Assembly (NCBI GenBank): GCA_025352865.1
Contig: JANXSB010000087.1
Coordinates: forward strand, 1 to 7,976
Length of the DNA stretch: 7,976 bases
Source: Chthoniobacter sp.
Lineage (GTDB): Bacteria; Verrucomicrobiota; Verrucomicrobiia; Chthoniobacterales; Chthoniobacteraceae
Direction: 5' to 3'
In this document: piece after piece, positions 1 through 5,684 of the stretch
How positions within the stretch are numbered: the first letter of the stretch is position 1
How the letters are laid out: each line of letters opens with the position of its first letter
Made by a program: the position numbers and the translations under genes
The notes under the pieces: model-generated
Database searches by the model: none
The model's input: the letters and a program-made list of their open reading frames with translations, nothing else
What the model was told of the DNA's origin: nothing

Positions 1-263
1 TTGAATGGAAAGCCGTCTTCGTCATCTGGATGACCGACGGCATGTTTCCGTCATCGCGCAGCCTTGAAAACGAGGACGCCATCGAGGAAGAACGCCGCCT
101 TTTCTACGTCGCCGTCACCCGCGCGAAGGACGAGCTTTACCTCACTTATCCCCACATGCGCCTCAACGCCGGCTACGGCGAAATGATGCAGCGCCCCTCG
201 CGCTTCCTCGGCGAGTTGCCGAAGGCGTTGCTGGAGGAATGGCAGATCAGCGGCGGGTTTTAG
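1..263 (+). CDS. UvrD/PcrA-type ATP-dependent DNA helicase, C-terminal end (5' end outside window)
   Basis: This is the last 86 codons of a superfamily 1A 3'-5' DNA helicase; the frame is open from base 3 and ends at TAG 261-263. Two hallmark stretches are visible. The first, EWKAVFVIWMTDGMFPSSRS, matches helicase motif V. The second, EEERRLFYVAVTRAKDELYL, is motif VI, whose Arg contacts the ATP gamma-phosphate. The tail then reads PSRFLGELP, as expected near the end of UvrD/PcrA/Rep cores, and stops soon after, so no long C-terminal extension is present. Members unwind DNA in nucleotide excision repair, mismatch repair and replication-fork clearance. The motif V variant VIWMTDG, with Trp where many UvrD/PcrA proteins have Gly, suggests a UvrD-like paralogue rather than a classical UvrD, but the N-terminal motifs that would settle this lie outside. 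It converges with the DUF4112 gene, 37 bp away, and I see no convincing terminator hairpin in that gap. Confidence 0.9.
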   Translation, partial: EWKAVFVIWMTDGMFPSSRSLENEDAIEEERRLFYVAVTRAKDELYLTYPHMRLNAGYGEMMQRPSRFLGELPKALLEEWQISGGF

Positions 264-300
264 CGCTCATTGCTGCGCGACGTGCGCGATCAGGCGCGGT

Positions 301-819
301 TCACTTTGCCGCAAAGAGGTGGGTAGCGAGATAGAGCGCGGCGGCGAGGAAGCCGATGACGATGAGCCCGACGCCGCCGAGCAGGGCGAGGAGAAAGAGC
401 CAGTCGCCGCGCGTGCTGACGCGGGCGGTGCCGGCGTGTTTGCGGAGCAGTTCGTAGTTACGCGCGTTGGAGCGGAAGAAGATGGAAAGGGCGTCGCCGA
501 CCACGGGGACGGCGTCGAGGCCGGCGTTGAGGAGGACGTTGAGCGCCATGCGGGTGAGGATGATTTTCGGCACGCGGCGGCGGGAGCTGAGGGCGATGAG
601 CGCGAGCGAGACGGCGGCGGAGGCGGTGGCGCCAAGGCCGGGGAGGAGGCTGATGAGGGGGTCGAGTCCGAAGCGGATCTTTGTGCCGGGGATGACGAAA
701 ATTTCATCCATGAGCCGCGCGACGAGGGCGATGAAGGGATCGTCCGCGATGGTCCGGCCCGCGGGCTTTTCGCGCGGCAGGACTTCGACTTCGGGGGAGA
801 TTTCGCGGACTTTTGGCAT
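301..819 (-). CDS. DUF4112 domain membrane protein
   Basis: A 172-residue protein of the DUF4112 family, whose biochemical function is unknown. The family signature is clear: LARLMDEIFVIPGTKIRFGLDPLISLLPGLG-like sequence over residues 32-63, then Asn-rich NVLLNAGLDAVPVVGDAL (94-111) and the basic FRSNARNYELL segment (115-125). A hydrophobic stretch lies at 55-78 and a strong C-terminal membrane segment at 141-168, so it is probably an inner-membrane protein. It starts at ATG (complement of 817-819), 40 bp downstream of the rho stop on the same strand. It is therefore probably co-transcribed with rho or read from rho transcripts. There is no purine-rich Shine-Dalgarno sequence before the start; the preceding bases on the coding strand are pyrimidine-rich. 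Nothing in the sequence shows a functional link to Rho, and the pairing may be simple adjacency. Confidence 0.85.
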   Translation of the reverse strand: MPKVREISPEVEVLPREKPAGRTIADDPFIALVARLMDEIFVIPGTKIRFGLDPLISLLPGLGATASAAVSLALIALSSRRRVPKIILTRMALNVLLNAGLDAVPVVGDALSIFFRSNARNYELLRKHAGTARVSTRGDWLFLLALLGGVGLIVIGFLAAALYLATHLFAAK

Positions 820-859
820 GGGGAGATTTCGCCCGCGTCCGGCCCGGTGGCGAGGGGAA

Positions 860-2512
860 TCAGCCGGGAATTTCCCGGAGCATCTGCGCGTTGGTCGGGA
901 ATTTTTTCGTGAAGAAAAGCAGGCGCTCTATGGCTTCGACGGGCTTGTGTCCGGCGAGGCCGCGGCGGATGACGTTGATCTTGTGCAGGTCATCGGCGGG
1001 GATGAGCAGCTCGTCGCGGCGCGTGCCGGATTGGAAGATGTCGATGGCGGGATAGATGCGCATGTCGCTGATCTTGCGATCAAGGACGAGTTCCATGTTG
1101 CCGGTGCCTTTGAACTCCTGGAAGATGACCTCGTCCATGCGGCTGTTCGTCTCGATGAGCGCGGTGGCGATGATCGTGAGGGAGCCGGCCTCCTCGGTGT
1201 TGCGCGCGGCGGCGAAAATCTTGCGCGGGATTTCCAGCGCGCGGGAATCGAGGCCGCCGGACATGGTGCGTCCGCCGGTCATGGCGTTGTTGAAGGCGCG
1301 GCCCACGCGAGTGATCGAGTCGAGCAGAATGAAGACGTCCTTGCCGGATTCGACGAGGCGCTTCGCACGCTCCATGGCGAGCTGCGAGATGCGGGTGTGG
1401 CTTTTGATGTCGCTGTCGTTCGAGCTGGCCATGATCTCGGCGGTGGGGCAGCCGCGGGTGATGTCGGTGACTTCCTCGGGCCGCTCATCGACGAGCAAAA
1501 TGATGAGTTTGATCTCGGGATGATTTTTCACCACGGCATCGGCGATGTGCTGGAGCAGCGTGGTTTTGCCGGTGCGCGGCGGCGCGACGATGAGGCCGCG
1601 CGTGCCTTTGCCGATCGGGCACATCATGTCGATGATGCGCGTGGTGTAACGGTCGGGGACGGTTTCGAGGCGGATTTTTTCGAGCGGGCTGATGACCGTG
1701 AGTTCGTCGAAAGTCGGCAGCGTCGCGGCTTTTTCGGCCGGGTCGCCATTGATCTCGGTGATGCGGAAAAGCTGCGCGCCGCGGTTGCCGCGCCGGGTCT
1801 GGCCTTTGACCCACTGGCCGTCGCGCAGGTTGTGGGCGCGGCACAGCTCGGGCGTGACGAAGACATCGCTCGGGTTTTGCGTGAAGCCGCGTTTGGCATC
1901 GCGCAGAAAGCCGAAGCCTTTGCCGGAAACTTCCACGAGGCCCTCCGCGTCGGCGATCTCCTCATCGCGCGGCGGCAGCTCGACTTGCGGGCTGCGCTCG
2001 CTGTACGAGCCGCGTTCCGCGGACCCGCTGCGCTCCATGCGCGGGGCTTGGTCGGCGGGCATGGAGACGGGCACGACGACGTCGGTGCGGCCGTCGGCAC
2101 GGGCTTGCTCCTGCATCTGCCGCGCGACGTGGAGCGGGATGTAAACGGGGCGCTGTTTCACGACCGGCGCAGCGGGTGCTTCCGGCACCGGTGCGGGTGC
2201 AGGTGCTGCGACAGGAGCGGGAGCGGCGGGCACGGCTTTTTCGCGCGAAGGGCTCCACTCGTCCGTGCTCGTCGGTGTTGGTGCTGGCGTGGCGGCGGGC
2301 TGCGCGACGGTCGGCGCAGGCGCTTCCTCAGCGGCTTCGGCTGCCGGCTTTTTTGCGGCGGCTTTTTTCGCCGCGGGCTTTTTTGTGGCAGGCTTTGCAG
2401 CCGTTTCCTCCGTCGCGGCAGGTTCGGCGGGTTTCGCCGTGCGTTTGCGGGCGGTCTTCTTTGGTGCGGTGGCCTGCTCGTCGAGCAATGATGGGTCTGC
2501 GGGTTCGGTCAT
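860..2512 (-). CDS. rho: Transcription termination factor Rho with long low-complexity N-terminal extension
   Basis: Rho is the hexameric RNA-dependent ATPase that binds C-rich nascent RNA and dissociates RNA polymerase. From ATG at 2512 the protein has 550 residues, against 419 in E. coli. Residues 1-120 are Ala/Lys/Pro-rich with KKPAAKK-like repeats. Residues 121-185 are polar, and I cannot see the usual helical Rho_N domain there. The cold-shock-like RNA-binding domain follows (about 188-265, GFGFLRD at 199-205). The ATPase core has Walker A APPRTGKT (310-317), catalytic Glu in DERPEEV (342-348), Walker B ILLDS (395-399), the Q-loop region SGGLDSRAL (418-426), the R-loop EFKGTGN (466-472) and SGTRRDELL (495-503) with the Arg finger. 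The frame is open further, to 2608. I chose 2512 because the added 32 residues show no Rho similarity and would cross the G-free leader. No Shine-Dalgarno sequence is possible there. The core looks fully functional. Confidence 0.96.
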   Translation of the reverse strand: MTEPADPSLLDEQATAPKKTARKRTAKPAEPAATEETAAKPATKKPAAKKAAAKKPAAEAAEEAPAPTVAQPAATPAPTPTSTDEWSPSREKAVPAAPAPVAAPAPAPVPEAPAAPVVKQRPVYIPLHVARQMQEQARADGRTDVVVPVSMPADQAPRMERSGSAERGSYSERSPQVELPPRDEEIADAEGLVEVSGKGFGFLRDAKRGFTQNPSDVFVTPELCRAHNLRDGQWVKGQTRRGNRGAQLFRITEINGDPAEKAATLPTFDELTVISPLEKIRLETVPDRYTTRIIDMMCPIGKGTRGLIVAPPRTGKTTLLQHIADAVVKNHPEIKLIILLVDERPEEVTDITRGCPTAEIMASSNDSDIKSHTRISQLAMERAKRLVESGKDVFILLDSITRVGRAFNNAMTGGRTMSGGLDSRALEIPRKIFAAARNTEEAGSLTIIATALIETNSRMDEVIFQEFKGTGNMELVLDRKISDMRIYPAIDIFQSGTRRDELLIPADDLHKINVIRRGLAGHKPVEAIERLLFFTKKFPTNAQMLREIPG

Positions 2513-2550
2513 AGGAAAGTGGGTGGTTGGGATTTGGGGATGAAGGGTGG
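2513..2550 (-). promoter_or_regulatory. G-free, C-rich rho leader; candidate Rho-utilization (rut-like) autoregulatory site
   Basis: The plus strand from 2513 to 2550 contains no C. The rho transcript therefore has 38 consecutive nucleotides without G, of which 21 are C, 8 are U and 9 are A, ending directly at the rho start codon. Rho is known to bind unstructured, C-rich, G-poor RNA with pyrimidine-C dinucleotides, and E. coli rho is known to be autoregulated by attenuation in its leader. The inference is that this tract lets Rho bind and terminate its own message. It also rules out a Shine-Dalgarno sequence for rho. Confidence 0.5.
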
Positions 2551-2569
2551 CGTCGCGGGGCTGCCGCGG

Positions 2570-2587
2570 GCATTTTTGGAAAAATGC
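2570..2587 (-). promoter_or_regulatory. Perfect A/T-rich hairpin in the rho leader
   Basis: An uninterrupted inverted repeat has 8-nt arms, GCATTTTT at 2570-2577 and AAAAATGC at 2580-2587, with only GG between them on the plus strand. In RNA the innermost pairs would open to form the loop. It sits 57 nt upstream of the rho start, just 5' of the G-free tract. It is AT-rich in a GC-rich setting. It has no following U-run in either direction, so it is not a standard terminator. It could be a leader structure or a protein-binding dyad. A role is not shown. Confidence 0.4.
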
Positions 2588-2942
2588 AGGTGGGCCGTCA
2601 GGCTCCAAGGCGGGATCGGCGCATGGAATGGCCTGGTGAAAACGGGCCTCGTTTCAGGTCGAGGAAACCTTTGGGCTGTCGGTGGTGAAACCGCTGGCTG
2701 TGACCCGCCATGGATCAGGTTGATGTTTGGGTATGATACGGAAACGCGCTTGGCTGCTGGCTTGCGAGGGAGCGGTCTGCCGAGAGGTCAGACCAACCGA
2801 GGGCGCGAACTGATGTAGCTGAGAGTGCGCGATGGGTCGCGCGGCGTCAACGGGTTTTTTCTGCGATCCCGGAAACGCCAGGTCTGCGTGCCGCGGGCTT
2901 TGCATTCCACCGCCGGGCGGCGCATAAACGCGCCGCGCCGTC
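2588..2942. other. Intergenic region between divergent rho and the lipoprotein gene; short stem-loops, no recognised RNA family
   Basis: No credible protein-coding frame is seen here; the open frames on both strands lack codon character and start signals. On the plus strand two perfect small hairpins occur: GGTCTG/CAGACC (2774-2779 with 2789-2794) and GCGCGA/TCGCGC with a 4-nt loop (2827-2832 with 2837-2842). A T6 run at 2855-2860 follows 12 nt after the second stem, too far for a standard intrinsic terminator. I looked for tRNA, RNase P RNA, SRP RNA and cobalamin riboswitch hallmarks and did not find a convincing match. Promoters for rho and for the lipoprotein gene must lie here or nearby, but no clear -35/-10 pair is visible. 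Confidence 0.45.
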
Positions 2943-3491
2943 ATGCACCATTCCGCGAAATATTTTCTTCTCCCTGCCATCATCCTCGTCGGCGGGTTGG
3001 CCGGCTGCGGACCTTCCGCGCCCGGCCCGCGCGGCTGGAACGCCCGGCAGATTGCGGGGCTGGCGTTCGAGGCTCCGGGTAGTTTTCAAAACAAGGCACT
3101 GGATCTCGGGCTCGCGCAGGAGTTCGTGGAAAGCACCGAGATGCAGGTGGCAAAGACCGCGGATCTCGAGATCGACGCGCTGCGCACGGTCTATAAAAGC
3201 GGCATCGAGTTGAATTTCGACGGCGCGGCGAAGGGAGCGGTGGACGGCATTGCGCACCTCGACGGCATCCGCAATCTGCACGACACCGCGACGGAACTGA
3301 CCGTCTCCGGCAAGCCGGCCCGCCGTCTTTCCATCACCGCCGAGCGCGAGCGCAAAACCCTGCACGTCGAGGCGATCCTCATCGCCGACGGGCCGGCTTA
3401 CTACCAGATCCAGGTGATCTTTGACGCCGCGAATCCGCATGGGCAGGAGGATGCGGAGCGGCTGCTCAAATCGGTGCGACTCGCGCCGTAG
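2943..3491 (+). CDS. Predicted lipoprotein of unknown function
   Basis: A 182-residue protein with a short lipoprotein signal: a hydrophobic segment (residues 8-20) leads into the lipobox L-A-G-C at 19-22, predicting lipidation of Cys22. The n-region is weak, with only His3/His2 and Lys6 as positive residues. The mature part is soluble and mixed alpha/beta. Its ending, a Tyr-rich strand (AYYQIQVIF, about 151-159) followed by a helix with ERLLKSVRL, resembles small PsbP/DcrB-like (DUF1795) lipoproteins. That is a weak pattern match, not an identification. The start ATG has no Shine-Dalgarno sequence. The gene diverges from rho and converges on mutY, overlapping it by 26 bp at the 3' ends. No neighbour suggests its job. 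Confidence 0.75.
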   Translation: MHHSAKYFLLPAIILVGGLAGCGPSAPGPRGWNARQIAGLAFEAPGSFQNKALDLGLAQEFVESTEMQVAKTADLEIDALRTVYKSGIELNFDGAAKGAVDGIAHLDGIRNLHDTATELTVSGKPARRLSITAERERKTLHVEAILIADGPAYYQIQVIFDAANPHGQEDAERLLKSVRLAP

Positions 3492-4449
3492 CCAGGATGC
3501 GCAGGATCGCGCGCTTGTGCGGGGCGGCGAGGGCGATGGTTTCGATTGCGCCGACCGCGACCCAGCGTTGATGTGGAGCGATTTTTTTTGACGCAGCGGC
3601 GACGAAAACGCTGAGCGTGACGCGGTGGTGGGTGAACGGGTAATCGAGCGCGAGCAACAGTTTCGCAGCGCGCGCGGGTGCCATGAGCGCGGGAAGTTTC
3701 CACAGGCCGCGCCAGCGCGGGCCGGTCTGCTGCGCGAGCAAAAGGCGTCGGTCGCGCATGACCCACGCGCAGTCTTCGGCGAGGGCGATGGTTTTGCGTC
3801 GCGGTTTTTTGAGCGGCAGCGCCGCGGGATTTTCCGCGCGGCAATGCGCGCGCACTGGGCACTGCGGGCACATTGGCGTGCGCGGCGTGCAGACGAGTGC
3901 GCCGAGTTCCATCAGCGCGGAATTGTGCAGCCGACCACCGCGTATCGGCAGCAGCGCCGCGGCGGTTTCCCAAAGGATCGCAGAGCCACGCGCGGTGTCG
4001 ATCGGCTCGCGCAGATCAAGCAGGCGCGCGAGCACGCGGGCGATGTTCGCGTCGATGATCGGTGTGGCACGGTCGAAGGCAAAGCTGGCGATGGCACCCG
4101 CGGTGTAGCGTCCGACGCCGGGGAGCGCGGCGATGGCCGCGAGGTCATCCGGCAGCGTGCCGCCGTGTCGCTCCATGACGTGCTGCGCGGCGCGGTGCAG
4201 ATTCCGCGCGCGCGAGTAGTAGCCGAGACCCTGCCAGACATGTAGCACGTTGGCCTCACTCGCGGCGGCGAGCGTTTGAAAATCGGGAAACCGCAACAGC
4301 CAGCGCGCGTAGAAATCCAGTACGGTGACGACCTGCGTCTGCTGAAGCATGAACTCGGAAACCATGATGGCGTAAGGATCGCGCGTCCGCCGCCACGGCA
4401 GATCGCGCCCGTGAGCGCGGAACCAGCGGGTGAGCTGCTGGCGGAGCAA
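3466..4449 (-). CDS. mutY: A/G-specific adenine DNA glycosylase MutY
   Basis: MutY removes adenine mispaired with 8-oxoguanine in base-excision repair. Numbered from a TTG at 4449 (327 residues), the HhH-GPD core shows DLPWRRTRDPY (16-26) and VSEFMLQQTQV with catalytic Glu32. The helix-hairpin-helix is LPGVGRYTAGAI (109-120) and the catalytic Asp is in PIIDANI (Asp133). The iron-sulfur cluster is C187-X6-C194-X2-C197-X5-C203, the exact family spacing. The NUDIX-like recognition domain (about 225-327) is compact and has FTH (272-274) at the place of the FSH motif. No ATG lies before the core. Alternative TTG starts at 4485 and 4542 would add 12 or 31 residues made of a heptad repeat and a palindrome arm, so I prefer 4449. 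The true start is uncertain. An A8 tract lies at 3582-3589. The gene diverges from rnhC. Confidence 0.93.
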   Translation of the reverse strand: MLRQQLTRWFRAHGRDLPWRRTRDPYAIMVSEFMLQQTQVVTVLDFYARWLLRFPDFQTLAAASEANVLHVWQGLGYYSRARNLHRAAQHVMERHGGTLPDDLAAIAALPGVGRYTAGAIASFAFDRATPIIDANIARVLARLLDLREPIDTARGSAILWETAAALLPIRGGRLHNSALMELGALVCTPRTPMCPQCPVRAHCRAENPAALPLKKPRRKTIALAEDCAWVMRDRRLLLAQQTGPRWRGLWKLPALMAPARAAKLLLALDYPFTHHRVTLSVFVAAASKKIAPHQRWVAVGAIETIALAAPHKRAILRILATARVAPI

Positions 4450-4476
4450 TTTTGGATTTTGGATTTTGAGTTTTGA
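4449..4476. repeat. Degenerate heptanucleotide tandem array (ATTTTGG type, four units)
   Basis: Four successive 7-nt units read ATTTTGG, ATTTTGG, ATTTTGA and GTTTTGA on the plus strand. The next seven bases (ATTATCC) may be a decayed fifth unit. The array lies immediately upstream of the preferred mutY start. If mutY started at TTG 4485 or 4542, the array would be translated as Lys/Asn/Gln-rich sequence (SKLKIQN). It is AT-rich in a GC-rich region. It resembles the short heptad arrays scattered between genes in some bacterial genomes. Confidence 0.75.
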
Positions 4477-4523
4477 ATTATCCAAGCGGGCACCACACTG
4501 CGCGAAGCATCCGGCCCAAAGCC

Positions 4524-4553
4524 ATTCCGTTAATTTTGCCAAATTAACGGAAT
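4524..4553. repeat. Perfect 13-bp-arm inverted repeat in the mutY/rnhC divergent spacer
   Basis: The arms ATTCCGTTAATTT (4524-4536) and AAATTAACGGAAT (4541-4553) are exact reverse complements separated by the 4-nt TGCC. The 30-bp element is strongly AT-rich compared with its surroundings. It lies between two divergent genes and has no U-run on either side, so an intrinsic terminator is unlikely. A dimeric repressor/activator operator or a dispersed palindromic repeat fits better. Sequence alone does not choose between them. Confidence 0.8.
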
Positions 4554-4590
4554 TGGAAAAGGGAGACCGACCGACCGTTACCTCACGCGC

Positions 4591-5583
4591 ATGCCTCCGA
4601 TCAGAAATCAGAAATCAGAAATCGAAAACCCGAAGCCGCTTACGCTTTACACTTCGCCGCTGACGATTGCGCAGGCGGTGAAGCTGCGCGCGCTGCTGGA
4701 GGATGATGGCTACAAGTTTGAGCCGAAGCCGTACACGCTCTACTACGCGGTGAAGGACAAACTGAACGTGGCGGTGTACGAGAAGGGGCCGAAAGTCGTT
4801 TTGCAGGGGAAGGGGACGCAGGATTTCGTCACGTTCCGGCTGGAGCCGGAGATTCTGGGCGAGGCGAAGCTGGGCTACGAGGAGGTGCATAGTCCCGAGA
4901 TGTTCGCGCCGCATTTCGGCGTGGATGAAAGCGGGAAGGGGGATTTTTTCGGCCCGCTTGTCATCGCCGGCTGCTACGTGGATCGCGAAATTGCACACGC
5001 TTTCATGCAGGCGGGAATCCAAGACAGCAAGCGGATCGGCAGCGATGCGCGCATCCGCGAGCTGGCGGAGATGATCCGCCGCACGCCGGGTGCGACGCAG
5101 AGCGTGGTGACGGTCGGGCCCGAGAAATACAACGAGCTTTACAAGAAGTTCGGCAACCTCAACCGGCTGCTCGCGTGGGGGCATGCGAAGGTCATCGAGA
5201 CGCTGCTCGAACAGCGGCCCGACTGCCCGCGCGCGCTGAGCGATCAGTTTGCCAATCCGAAGCTCATCGAGCGCGCGCTGATGGAGCGCGGGCGCGGGAT
5301 CGTGCTGGAGCAGCGGACGAAAGCGGAGAGCGATCTCGCGGTCGCGGCGGCGTCCATCCTGGCGCGGGAGCGGTTCATCGACTGGCTCCGGAAGAGCGGG
5401 AGCGAGTTTCAAAAGGAACTGCCGCGCGGAGCATCGGCGCAGGTGAAGCAGGTGGGGCGTGATCTGGTGGCGTCGCGCGGGCCGGAAATTCTCCGCAGCG
5501 TGGCGAAGGTGCATTTCAAAACCGCGACGGAAATCGCGCCGGAAACGTACCCCGCGCCGCCGCCGCGCGAATTTCGCCGATAG
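4591..5583 (+). CDS. rnhC: Ribonuclease HIII
   Basis: RNase HIII is a metal-dependent endonuclease that cuts the RNA strand of RNA-DNA hybrids, clearing R-loops and primers. The 330-residue protein has the TBP-like N-terminal substrate-binding domain typical of HIII (about 18-90), then the catalytic domain opening with FGVDESGKGDFFGPLVIAG (109-127). The expected acidic residues are all present: Asp112, Glu113, Asp218 (ALSDQFA) and Asp248 (KAESDLAVAAASI). The segment YNELYKKFGNLNRLLAWGHA (180-199) is highly characteristic of HIII rather than HII. ATG 4591 is the only ATG before the TBP-like domain. Residues 4-13 come from a heptanucleotide repeat and are probably non-essential. The start has no Shine-Dalgarno sequence. 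The gene is divergent from mutY and is followed after 101 bp by the HU-family gene; co-transcription with that gene is possible but not shown. Confidence 0.94.
   Translation: MPPIRNQKSEIENPKPLTLYTSPLTIAQAVKLRALLEDDGYKFEPKPYTLYYAVKDKLNVAVYEKGPKVVLQGKGTQDFVTFRLEPEILGEAKLGYEEVHSPEMFAPHFGVDESGKGDFFGPLVIAGCYVDREIAHAFMQAGIQDSKRIGSDARIRELAEMIRRTPGATQSVVTVGPEKYNELYKKFGNLNRLLAWGHAKVIETLLEQRPDCPRALSDQFANPKLIERALMERGRGIVLEQRTKAESDLAVAAASILARERFIDWLRKSGSEFQKELPRGASAQVKQVGRDLVASRGPEILRSVAKVHFKTATEIAPETYPAPPPREFRR
4601..4628. repeat. Degenerate heptanucleotide tandem array (TCAGAAA type, four units) inside the rnhC 5' end
   Basis: Three exact TCAGAAA units (4601-4621) are followed by a variant TCGAAAA (4622-4628). 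The array falls in codons 4-13 of rnhC as annotated from ATG 4591 and encodes Asn/Gln/Lys/Ser/Glu-rich sequence (RNQKSEIEN) not expected of the folded domain. A change in unit number not a multiple of three would shift the rnhC frame. It faces the opposite way to the array at 4449-4476 when both are read outward from the spacer. Confidence 0.75.
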
Positions 5584-5684
5584 CCCGCGAAACCTTTATC
5601 AGAGCCGATTCCCAGCCCGCAGAATGTTTGGCAAAGCGCTTGCCCGCGTCCGCATTCGCTGTTTAACTTCGGCATTCAAAAACT

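Noticed and set aside
467..2491. 674-codon open frame on the plus strand antisense to rho and DUF4112
   Set aside because: It is the complement of two genes with clear conserved motifs. Its Arg/Gly/Ala/Asp-rich translation has no domain pattern, and long antisense frames are expected in GC-rich DNA.
2653..2700. GAGGAAA motif recalling the RNase P RNA conserved region
   Set aside because: The following bases do not match the conserved core and no partner motifs such as ACAGAA are seen at the expected distance.
2680..2720. Resemblance to part of a cobalamin riboswitch (GGTGGTGAAACCG...CTGTGA)
   Set aside because: The B12 box and the rest of the conserved core are missing, and neither neighbouring gene is cobalamin-related.
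2519..2818. 99-codon plus-strand frame starting at GTG 2519 with a nearby AGGAAA
   Set aside because: Spacing to AGGAAA is too short for a ribosome site, composition is Gly/Trp/Arg-rich with no domain, and it overlaps the rho leader.
2827..2860. GCGCGA/TCGCGC hairpin followed by T6 as an intrinsic terminator
   Set aside because: Twelve unpaired bases separate the stem from the T-run, so it does not meet the terminator pattern.
4524..4553. The 13-bp dyad as a terminator
   Set aside because: It lies between divergent genes and neither strand has a U-run after the stem.
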